Shown piece after piece: positions 40,448-47,654 of a stretch of 47,654 nt of DNA; position 1 is the first letter of the stretch; each line of letters opens with the position of its first letter. Below the pieces are notes generated by a model. It made no database searches. It saw nothing but the letters and a program-made list of their open reading frames with translations, and had not been told where the DNA came from. Source of the DNA: Oscillatoria sp. (GTDB taxonomy: Bacteria; Cyanobacteriota; Cyanobacteriia; Cyanobacteriales; Laspinemataceae); assembly GCA_011390515.1 (NCBI GenBank), contig JAABSJ010000019.1:1-47654 (forward strand), written 5' to 3'. The translations under genes were made by a program, and so were the position numbers.

Positions 40448-42682
40448 ATGCCTCACCCGCTCTATGTTGCTTTTATTTGGCATCAGCATCAGCCCCTCTA
40501 TAAAAGCCGAATTGGGGGGCAGTATCGACTGCCTTGGGTCCGTCTGCACGGCACGAAAGATTATTTAGACTTAGTGCTGATCTTGAATCGGTATCCTAAA
40601 CTCCACCAAACGGTGAACTTAGTACCGTCCTTGATATTACAGCTTGAAGACTATATCGAAGGCACGGCGTTCGATCCCTACCTGACTGCCGCCCTCACTC
40701 CAGAAAACCAGCTCACCCTGGAACAAAAACATTTTATTGTCGAGCATTTCTTTGATGGGAATCATCACACCTTAATCGATCCCCATCCCCGCTATGCTGA
40801 ATTGTACGCTCAACGTCAGCACGAGGGCCGGGGATGGTGTTTGGAACATTGGGGCGATCGCGAGTATGGCGATTTGCTGGCATGGCACAATCTCGCCTGG
40901 ATTGACCCAATCTTTTGGGATGACCCGGAAATTGAAGCTTGGTTAAAACAAGGTCGGAATTTCACCCTGAGCGATCGCCAGCGCATCTATTCCAAGCAGC
41001 GCGAGATTATCAGCAGGATTATCCCCCAACATCGTCAGATGCAAGAATCGGGACAGTTGGAGGTGATTACTTCCCCTTATACTCACCCAATTTTACCCTT
41101 ACTGGCGGATACTAATGCCGGTCGGGTAGCAATTCCCAATATGGAATTACCCCAGCATCGCTTCCAATGGTCGGAAGATATTCCCCGGCACTTGAGCAAA
41201 TGTTGGACGATGTATCAAGAGCGTTTCGGCCAGAATCCCCGGGGGTTATGGCCTTCGGAACAAGCGGTCAGTCCGGAGATTTTACCCTATATTGCCGAAC
41301 AAGGGTTTAAATGGATCTGTTCCGATGAAGCGGTTTTAGGCTGGACTTTGCAGCACTTTTTCCATCGAGATGGCGCAGGGAATCTGTTTGAACCGGAATA
41401 TTTGTATCGTCCTTATCGGTTAGAAACACCCCAGGGTGATTTATCGATTGTATTCCGGGATCACCGCTTATCGGATTTGATTGGGTTTACTTATGGTGCG
41501 ATGGAACCGAGGCGGGCGGCATCGGATTTGGTGGGACATTTAGAGGCGATCGGTCATTCCCTGAAACATCGACAACCGGCAGGTGCTGAAAGTGGGTTAG
41601 AACAGCCTTGGTTAGTGACGATCGCCCTGGATGGAGAAAACTGCTGGGAATTTTATCACCGCGATGGCGAACCGTTCTTAAATTCCCTCTATGAGAAACT
41701 CAGTCATCATGGGGAAATTGAATTAGTTACCGTGGCGGAGTTTATTGAGAAGTTCCCTCCGACGGCGACGCTGCCGAGTGCGCGTTTACATAGTGGATCT
41801 TGGGTCGATGGCAGTCTCACAACCTGGATTGGCGACCCTGCCAAAAATAAAGCTTGGGATTTGTTAGAACCGGCGCGGCAGATGCTGGCCCAACATCCAG
41901 AAGCCACGGAAGAAGCCAATCCGGAAGCCTGGGAAGCGTTGTATGCGGCTGAGGGTTCGGATTGGTTCTGGTGGTTTGGAGAAGGTCATTCCTCCAACCA
42001 AGATGCCATGTTCGACCAGTTGTTCCGGGAACATATTGCAGCCCTGTATCAGGCACTTGGTGAGCCAGTTCCCGAGACTGTCTTACGTCCAGTGGAAGAC
42101 CATGAACAAGAAGGCGATCGGCGTCCTCAAAGTTTCATCCATCCGATTATTGATGGCATCGGCGATGAACAGGACTGGGACAAAGCCGGTCGGATCGAAG
42201 TGGGCGGTGCCCGGGGGACCATGCATCGCAGCAGCCCGATTCAAAGGGTTTGGTATGGCGTGGATCACCTGCATTTCTATCTGCGAATTGATTTTAAAAC
42301 CGGCACAGAAATCGGCAAAGATTGCCCTTCGGAACTGAATTTATTGTGGTACTATCCCGGTCACCCGATGAGTATCAGTCCCATGCCTTTAGCACAAGGC
42401 CCCGATCGCGAACCGTTTAACCACCTGTTCCACCATCATCTCGGCATCAACTTAGTGAGTCAATCGGTGTGGTTCCAGGAAGCGCGGGACCATCATCAAT
42501 GGCATCCCCGCAAGGGTCGCGCCCAAGTTGCTTTAAATAAATGCCTAGAAATCGCCATTCCCTGGGCAGATTTACCCACGGATCCGGATTGGATCCTCCA
42601 TTTAATGTTGGTCTTGTCTAACGGAGGTCGATTCCAGGATGGGGTTACCGAGGATCATTTAATTCCCATTCAAATGCCCTAA
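40448..42682 (+). CDS. GH57 family glycoside hydrolase (amylopullulanase/amylase type)
   Basis: This 744-aa enzyme should act on alpha-glucans such as glycogen. Motif 1 is FIWHQHQPLYK (residues 9-19). The nucleophile region is GLWPSEQAVSPEILPYI near 265-280, with Glu in PSE. The acid/base region is LVTIALDGENCWEFYHRDG near 390-405. About 200 C-terminal residues (from IDGIGDEQDWDKAGRIEVGG) form a beta-rich domain found in the long cyanobacterial GH57 proteins. No signal peptide, so cytosolic. It begins 122 bases after nfu. Exact specificity (alpha-amylase, amylopullulanase or branching) is not settled by these motifs, although true branching enzymes of this family are usually shorter and differ in motif 4. 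Confidence 0.92.
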   Translation: MPHPLYVAFIWHQHQPLYKSRIGGQYRLPWVRLHGTKDYLDLVLILNRYPKLHQTVNLVPSLILQLEDYIEGTAFDPYLTAALTPENQLTLEQKHFIVEHFFDGNHHTLIDPHPRYAELYAQRQHEGRGWCLEHWGDREYGDLLAWHNLAWIDPIFWDDPEIEAWLKQGRNFTLSDRQRIYSKQREIISRIIPQHRQMQESGQLEVITSPYTHPILPLLADTNAGRVAIPNMELPQHRFQWSEDIPRHLSKCWTMYQERFGQNPRGLWPSEQAVSPEILPYIAEQGFKWICSDEAVLGWTLQHFFHRDGAGNLFEPEYLYRPYRLETPQGDLSIVFRDHRLSDLIGFTYGAMEPRRAASDLVGHLEAIGHSLKHRQPAGAESGLEQPWLVTIALDGENCWEFYHRDGEPFLNSLYEKLSHHGEIELVTVAEFIEKFPPTATLPSARLHSGSWVDGSLTTWIGDPAKNKAWDLLEPARQMLAQHPEATEEANPEAWEALYAAEGSDWFWWFGEGHSSNQDAMFDQLFREHIAALYQALGEPVPETVLRPVEDHEQEGDRRPQSFIHPIIDGIGDEQDWDKAGRIEVGGARGTMHRSSPIQRVWYGVDHLHFYLRIDFKTGTEIGKDCPSELNLLWYYPGHPMSISPMPLAQGPDREPFNHLFHHHLGINLVSQSVWFQEARDHHQWHPRKGRAQVALNKCLEIAIPWADLPTDPDWILHLMLVLSNGGRFQDGVTEDHLIPIQMP

Positions 42683-42755
42683 TTTCTATCCCGATTCTGG
42701 CCGGAATTGGACAATTCTGGAGACAATTCCGGAAAGGAGTGGGAGCAAGATGCTC

Positions 42756-44292
42756 CGGGCGCATCTAGGAGTTGGGGGAGGGGTCCCGTTCGGGTCTGTA
42801 TCGGGAGCAGCTTCAGGGGAGGGGTTGGGGTAAAATAAAAAAGGAATGTGATTGCACACATTCCTTGTCCAAAAATTTTTCATGTACCTCTATGATAGCA
42901 TTATTGGAACGAATCATTGATGAAATCCCTTCAGGGGAAACCCGCATCCTTAAGCTAGAAACAGCTTCTAGCCTGGGAGCCATTGTTTGGGTGGCGTGGG
43001 AGATAGGATTATCCGTGGCAAGAGTTCTGGTTGAAAACGAATTATCTCGTCGTGCCAAATTACCAACCGAATGGCCCCATTGTCCTCATTGTGGTAGCCG
43101 ACTTAATAGTAAGGGCTTTCAAAAACGCTCGATAGTAACCCTCGTGGGAACGGTTAACTGGTCTAGAAGAGTCGGGCGTTGCCCCCTCAAGTGTCAGAAT
43201 AGCCAGAGAGTTCCTCTGGATGAATTGCTCTTAATCAAACCTGACCAAAAAACCTCCGATGAAGTCATGAGGTTGGGATGTTTGTTAGCAATTTTTGTTC
43301 CCTTTGGAATTACCAGTAAATTACTAAAACAGCTAACAGGAATTAAGGTTTGTAGTCAAACAATTGGGAATTGGATTGCCTCCAAAGGAAGGCTGACAAT
43401 GGAACAAACACAGAAAGAAATAGCGGCTTTTGAGCAAGGGGACAACCCAAGAGCTGAGTCTTTGTCCTGTGATGTCGAAAAAATGGCTTTAGCTCTAGCT
43501 GCTGATGGAGTAATGGTGCCTTTTAGACCCCAGGAAAAAACTCCATCTGGAGCCACACAATGGCGAGAAGTGAAAGTGGGAGTAATCGCCAGACTAGGAG
43601 CATATTTTACTCGCTCGGGTAAAACAGCAACCCGGTTACATCAACGGCGTCTAATAGCGGTCCTAGGAAATATTAATGACCTCTGTCCCCGGCTAATGCT
43701 AGAAGCCATTCGTTCTGGACTACACAGAGCCTCTAAGGTAGTGTGGCTCTCGGATGGAGGAGTAGGTTTTTGGAATTTATATTATCAATATTTAGCTCCA
43801 TTAAATGTGATAGGGGTATTAGATTTTTATCATGCGGCTGGACATTTGTGGTCAGCCGCAGCAGCTTATAAAGATGGCCGGACGAGGGAAGCAAAAAACT
43901 GGTTTAAACAGTGGCGACATCAACTGAGACATGGAAATTCAAAAGAAGTAATTTTAGAATTAGAAAAAGTTTTAGAAAAGGGTTGTTTAACCCCTAGCCA
44001 ACGCCAAATTATCCGCCGAGTACATAATTATTTGAAAATTCATGAAAATCATATTACTTATAAAAGTTTTGAAGCCGAAGCAATACCCAGAGGTTCTGGG
44101 ATGGTCGAGAGTGCTTGTAAATGGTTAATCCAACAGCGCTTTAAGGGTGTAGGTATGCGATGGAGTTCTGAGGGATTTAATCACTTGCTGCATTTACGCC
44201 TAGCGTGGGTAAATGGTCGCTTCGACAACTTGTTTTCAGATGCGAACTTTTTTTCCAATTCTGGCCCCTCCCCCAACTCCTAGATGCGCCCG
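42756..44292. mobile_element. ISKra4-like insertion sequence, complete
   Basis: The 28-base terminal inverted repeats at 42756-42783 and 44265-44292 are perfect (CGGGCGCATCTAGGAGTTGG... and mirror). They enclose 1537 bp with one intact transposase gene. No target duplication is visible. The left flank is a GGAGCAAGATGCTC palindromic repeat, and the right flank continues CTATATTCC. Confidence 0.9.
42892..44283 (+). CDS. ISKra4 family transposase
   Basis: This 463-aa transposase appears intact. A zinc-finger-like WPHCPHCGSRL near residue 60 with further cysteines (GRCPLKCQNS) probably binds DNA. The catalytic DDE residues are likely in ALAADGVMVPF, VLDFYHAAGHLW and GSGMVESACKWLIQQRFKG. The last of these, followed by GMRWSSEGFNHLLHLRLAWV, is characteristic of ISKra4 as I know it. 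ATG 42892 is the first start after the left repeat with a sensible protein start; the frame is open earlier but crosses the terminal repeat. The C-terminal codons run into the right repeat. Confidence 0.9.
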   Translation: MIALLERIIDEIPSGETRILKLETASSLGAIVWVAWEIGLSVARVLVENELSRRAKLPTEWPHCPHCGSRLNSKGFQKRSIVTLVGTVNWSRRVGRCPLKCQNSQRVPLDELLLIKPDQKTSDEVMRLGCLLAIFVPFGITSKLLKQLTGIKVCSQTIGNWIASKGRLTMEQTQKEIAAFEQGDNPRAESLSCDVEKMALALAADGVMVPFRPQEKTPSGATQWREVKVGVIARLGAYFTRSGKTATRLHQRRLIAVLGNINDLCPRLMLEAIRSGLHRASKVVWLSDGGVGFWNLYYQYLAPLNVIGVLDFYHAAGHLWSAAAAYKDGRTREAKNWFKQWRHQLRHGNSKEVILELEKVLEKGCLTPSQRQIIRRVHNYLKIHENHITYKSFEAEAIPRGSGMVESACKWLIQQRFKGVGMRWSSEGFNHLLHLRLAWVNGRFDNLFSDANFFSNSGPSPNS

Positions 44293-45439
44293 CTATATTC
44301 CCTCGAAAAAAGGTAGTCAAGACCTAGAAACTTTGGGTAATCTCAGCGAACATCTTTCTACCCTAGATATTGAACTCGGACAGACAGCTATTCTGGCAGG
44401 AATTATCCCACAAAATGACTATCAAAGCAACACAAGTCTTGAGATTGCTGCTCAATGTTTAAGCCAATACTGCGGACAAGACCCAGAACTCATCTCGCCT
44501 CATTTAATTGAAACTAATTTTGTCGGGAGTCCTTTCTATCTTTATCCCCAATCGGTGAAAGTTAAGACGATTAATGACTTGTCTCTTAAATCCACTCATC
44601 TCATGGGAGTGATTCTCTACCAAGATGCTGAAACTGAGAACAAAGCGAATAAGTTTTATAATATCCTGCAAGATATGCTCCTGAGCTATCATAAAATTAA
44701 CTTTTTCTACTCCCAAAGTCTTGCCTTAAAAAATCTAATCGGTCAGCAATATCAAGATATTGAACAGCAAACTGAGGACTATTCAAACACGAAGTGGAAT
44801 AAAGAATCCCTCAAGCAGCTACCTTACCAGTCCTTAGAATTTTATAAGAAACTTTCTTTCCTGGCAGACCAAGAGAAAACTTTGCGAGTGAATTTACATA
44901 ATTATCGAAACGGTCTGCAACAAATCGAAGAACATACGGGCGAGAAGTTAGGGGGATTTTTTGGAGATTTTATCGATGATGCGGAGCATTATTTAAAGCA
45001 GATTGAAACCACTATTGGATTTGTGAGTCCGGGTTTGCAATTGTATGATAAACTGATGTTGAGTGTGCAAACTCAAGTGAGTATTGATGATGAAAAAATC
45101 CAAAAACAACAGAGTGACCAGCAACAAAAGTTAGGTCAGTTGCTCACCGGGTCTTGTGCAGCGATCGCAGTCGGACAAATCCTGAATCCGGCTATCACCA
45201 TCAGCGTTTCCCAGTATATCGACAAAGATCCATCCCAGCCCCCCTCCGTGATTAGCTTATGGGTGGGAGCGTTTGTGACAATTATTTTAAGCCTCTTATC
45301 CGGTTTGTTGATGAGTCAGTTAGTTTACCGATGGTTTACCCCGCCCAAATCAGATGAAACTACCCAACGGCGATGGAAGAAACGACTGAAGTCGTTACTA
45401 CGAACAATTATCTTACAGCGGGATGGAAGAAACGACTGA
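44293..45439 (+). pseudogene. 5'-truncated membrane protein gene next to the IS
   Basis: About 380 codons are open from the IS right end. I do not recognise the family. The sequence has mostly helical, coiled-coil-prone segments (EKLGGFFGDFIDDAEHYLKQIETTI, in parts) and two TM helices near the C-terminus (TGSCAAIAVGQILNPAITI and LWVGAFVTIILSLLSGLLMSQL), a CorA-like layout. No ATG with a ribosome site lies near the start; the first in-frame Met is about 125 residues in. Nothing coding for an N-terminus is visible left of the IS, so the 5' part was probably lost. The C-terminal about 20 residues come from two copies of an intergenic repeat, so the 3' end is also altered. Confidence 0.6.
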
Positions 45440-45458
45440 AGTCGTTACTACGAACAAT
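45372..45458. repeat. 37-bp direct repeat, period 50
   Basis: GATGGAAGAAACGACTGAAG... is present at 45372-45408 and again at 45422-45458, identical over 37 bases. Each holds the small palindrome AACGACTGAAGTCGTT. The copies encode the tail of the truncated gene in two different frames. Confidence 0.92.
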
Positions 45459-45459
45459 G

Positions 45460-45492
45460 AAAAAGCCCCACCGTTTAAGGGGGGGCTTTTTT
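45460..45492. terminator. Bidirectional intrinsic terminator
   Basis: AAAAAGCCCC (45460-45469) pairs with GGGGCTTTTT (45482-45491), giving a GC stem with an A-tract on one side and a T-tract on the other. It lies between the convergent truncated gene and the GHL10 gene and can serve both. Confidence 0.88.
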
Positions 45493-45506
45493 ATGCTAAT
45501 TTAAAG

Positions 45507-47240
45507 TTACAAAGAGACTACAACGCCGGGGCTTTCATTGGCCATGCGGTCTACACTACAAACCGCATAACTTCCTGGTTGCAATCCGGTGATGGAATTG
45601 GCACCGGAATTCAGCACTTTGACCAGTTGCCATTGATTGCCGTTGAGACGATAAACTGTCCAGTAGCGAATGTCATTATTACCCGAATTCCAGGCGATCG
45701 CATTATCAGCCACACGGACACCTGTGGGGGCTGCTGGAGGAACTGCATCTAACCAAGGCATGGTGGGAGGCAGGGCCTGAGACGGATAGACTGCTGCTCT
45801 AAAACGCTCGTTGATTCCTAACCAATTTTCATTAAACACTTTCATGCTAAAGAAAATATTGCCTAGGGACAGTTTATCCACTTCTTGGCGAGAAATTTCC
45901 ACCTGCCGTTCAAACTCGGAAATCGGCCAACCCGTGCCATCCAGTTTGCTTAGATAGTTTCCAGCATAAATATGACGACGCAGGGGATTATTTTGACTCC
46001 ACCAGTCTAATAAGACGGGATAGCTTTGTTGAGGTGGGTCAATCCGCCAATAGAGTTGAGGAGCCAGATAATCGAGCCATCCTTCATCTAGCCATTTTTT
46101 GACATCGGCATAAAGTCCATCAAATTGGTCAAACCCGACAATTCCTTGGGCTTTTCCAGGACGATAAATGCCAAAGGGGCTAATCCCAAATTTAACGTAG
46201 GGTTTTTCGGTTTTGATGCCGTTCCAAATCCGTTCGATCGCATCATTGACGTTCTTTCTACGCCAATCCGCCAGAGAAAGCGTTCCGCCACTGCTTTGAT
46301 AGGCGGCATAAGTTGCATTATCGGGGAAGCGCACCCCTTCTTGTGGATAGGGATAGAAATAGTCATCAATATGAATGCCATCGACATCATAGCGCCGGAG
46401 CACATCCATAATCACGTTATAAGCCCGGTCTTGGACCTCTTTAGCCCCGGGGTCCATCCAAAGTAAATCCCCATATTGATAGGCATATTGGGGAAACATG
46501 GAGGCCATGTGGTTGGCAGTTAGGGGATATCTTTCTCCTGGCATTTTAGCGCGGTAGGGGTTAAACCAAGCATGAAGCTCGATATTGCGCTTGTGACTTT
46601 CAGCGATCGCAAACTCCAGGGGGTCATAAAAAGGTTGGGGCGCTTGTCCCTGGGTTCCGGTTAGCCATCCACTCCAAGGCTCCATTTGCGACGCATAAAA
46701 GGCATCTCCATTGGGACGAATTTGCAGGACCAGGGCATTCAAATTTAAAGATTGCATCTGGTCCAGGATTTTCAGCAGTTCCGCTTTTTGCTGGTCTACG
46801 GACAGATTACCCGCAGAGGGCCAGTCAATGTTAGCCACCGATGCTACCCAGGCCCCGCGAAATTCTCGCTGATGGCCGACGCTGACGAGTTTTTCAACCC
46901 GATTATCGGCTTGGAGCGGAAATGGAAGTTGGGTCATTTGAGAGGAATTCCGCTCAACTCCAGGGTTGTTGATGGGTGCAGGGACTGCAGTGGGGGGCGC
47001 AACCGCAGGGGGCATCACCGGGCGCGGATACTGCGCGGTCCCCGGTGGAAGGTTGAGCAAGAACAGGAGTAAACAACCCCAGACTGCCAACTGGATTTTG
47101 AGTTGATTTCCCGTGAAAAAAGTCCGCACGATGCGCCGATATAGGGACCACAGGTCTGTTGATAGATTACCTGTGGCACCGCTTCGGCGCATCGGTTGTC
47201 TGGGTTGGAAAATTCGGAATACTAAGCGCATCAATTTCAT
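45507..47240 (-). CDS. GHL10/DUF187 family glycosyl-hydrolase-like exported protein
   Basis: This 577-aa protein has a TIM-barrel of the glycosyl hydrolase-like 10 family (YngK type). The landmarks are FRGAWVASVANIDWPS near residue 125, ALVLQIRPNGDAFYAS, IELHAWFNPYRA, DVDGIHIDDYFYPYP near 290 and WLDYLAPQLYWRID near 390. An N-terminal signal or anchor helix (LAVWGCLLLFLLNLPPGTAQ, near residues 52-71) precedes a Pro-rich linker, so it acts in the periplasm or cell wall. A short C-terminal Fn3-like tail carries VADNAIAWNSGNNDIRYWTV. The positively charged N-terminus is long for a signal peptide; an ATG at 47192 would shorten it by 16 residues. Substrate is unknown; peptidoglycan or exopolysaccharide is possible. 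Confidence 0.88.
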   Translation of the reverse strand: MKLMRLVFRIFQPRQPMRRSGATGNLSTDLWSLYRRIVRTFFTGNQLKIQLAVWGCLLLFLLNLPPGTAQYPRPVMPPAVAPPTAVPAPINNPGVERNSSQMTQLPFPLQADNRVEKLVSVGHQREFRGAWVASVANIDWPSAGNLSVDQQKAELLKILDQMQSLNLNALVLQIRPNGDAFYASQMEPWSGWLTGTQGQAPQPFYDPLEFAIAESHKRNIELHAWFNPYRAKMPGERYPLTANHMASMFPQYAYQYGDLLWMDPGAKEVQDRAYNVIMDVLRRYDVDGIHIDDYFYPYPQEGVRFPDNATYAAYQSSGGTLSLADWRRKNVNDAIERIWNGIKTEKPYVKFGISPFGIYRPGKAQGIVGFDQFDGLYADVKKWLDEGWLDYLAPQLYWRIDPPQQSYPVLLDWWSQNNPLRRHIYAGNYLSKLDGTGWPISEFERQVEISRQEVDKLSLGNIFFSMKVFNENWLGINERFRAAVYPSQALPPTMPWLDAVPPAAPTGVRVADNAIAWNSGNNDIRYWTVYRLNGNQWQLVKVLNSGANSITGLQPGSYAVCSVDRMANESPGVVVSL

Positions 47241-47591
47241 CTTTCTCTATCCGGCTGGATACCCCGCGTTGCATCAACAATCTTAATAACGTTAGCGTAG
47301 ATTGGGAATTCCATCATCCCGGGTTCTACTCTAAATTTTGAGGGCGTCGAGATGCTGACCGAACCGACTAGGAAGCGGTTCCAGGCGTTGCTTACCGTTC
47401 CCCAGGCTCTAGGGCGATCGCAATAAAGAATCCAGTGATTCTCTCTAGGGATCGCGATTCTCTAGGTTCGGTGGCATTCTCGTCTGGATTAGCAATACGC
47501 CAGAACAGTTGGTCTATCCCGATCTTTTCAGAGAATAGACTCCCTTGAGAATTTAAACTGTTTCCAGCTTTTTGGCCTTTGGGGGATGATA
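47241..47591. other. Intergenic region, no gene seen
   Basis: These 351 bases upstream of the GHL10 gene contain no supported open frame or RNA gene. A promoter for that gene should be here. Confidence 0.5.
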
Positions 47592-47654
47592 ATACCAAGT
47601 CCGGTTGTTAAAAGTCGATTTTCTCTTCAGCCTGCGCCCGCTGGCTTTGTCTGC
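47592..47654. repeat. MITE-like element, copy D (inverted, cut by window end)
   Basis: ATACCAAGTCCGGTTGTTAA... matches the reverse complement of the right half of copy C, including the TAAAAGTCGATTTTCTCTT stretch. The rest lies beyond the window. Confidence 0.88.

Noticed and set aside
45423-45752. 109-aa plus-strand frame past the truncated membrane-protein gene
   Set aside because: It runs through an intrinsic terminator and then antisense to the GHL10 gene; it has no content of its own.

Overview
The window looks like chromosomal DNA from a filamentous, non-heterocystous (Oscillatoria-like) cyanobacterium. The reasons are the very frequent GCGATCGC (HIP1) octamers, several cyanobacteria-restricted families (DUF3288, DUF3386), heptameric short tandem repeats between genes, and a CHASE/histidine-kinase/receiver/cyclase protein of the type common in this phylum. 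The exact genus cannot be read from the sequence.

Layout. (1) 1-4.8 kb, minus strand: a dTDP-rhamnose operon (rfbC-rfbD-rfbA) followed by two glycosyltransferases (GT2 rhamnosyltransferase-like, then GT4). (2) 5.1-8.2 kb, plus: a hybrid kinase fused to a class III nucleotide cyclase. (3) 8.3-14.4 kb, minus: a type 1 secretion operon made of a parvulin-like protein, an ABC transporter with cNMP-like and degenerate C39-like domains, and an HlyD adaptor with a 14-residue repeat hairpin. (4) 14.8-36.7 kb: a surface-glycan or protein-glycosylation island. It holds three giant modular proteins (1580, 1262 and 1010 aa) combining FkbM/TylF/other methyltransferases, GT11, GT4, pyruvyltransferase-like, TPR and GT41 (OGT-like) modules; a smaller TPR-GT41 protein; a methyltransferase-GT fusion flanked by two paralogous unknown proteins with a GT-A-like EDD motif; and an RTX calcium-binding protein without signal peptide. 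(5) 36.9-47.2 kb: mostly housekeeping or accessory genes (a small conserved protein, a CDF metal transporter, DUF3386, Nfu, a GH57 glucan enzyme, an ISKra4-like insertion sequence with a truncated membrane-protein gene beside it, and a GHL10/DUF187 glycosidase-like lipoprotein or secreted protein).

Working model (inference). Nucleotide-sugar supply (rhamnose), stacked glycosyl- and methyltransferases, an RTX cargo and a peptidase-dead type 1 secretion system lie within 36 kb. Together they suggest a dedicated pathway that builds, decorates and exports a cell-surface layer, sheath or motility glycoprotein (oscillin or S-layer type). A convergent cyclase gene beside a transporter carrying a cNMP-like domain raises the possibility of second-messenger control, although the binding cassette looks degenerate.

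The non-coding DNA is unusually repeat-rich. There is a MITE-like family with about 24-bp terminal inverted repeats (five copies, two pairs in tandem with a 1-bp spacer), long perfect hairpins, a 34-bp tandem array, heptamer tracts, a palindromic element translated in frame inside a 1010-aa gene, an in-frame His-Leu-Pro minisatellite in a GT41 gene, and three TTTTCCACA-like boxes at exact 21-bp spacing.
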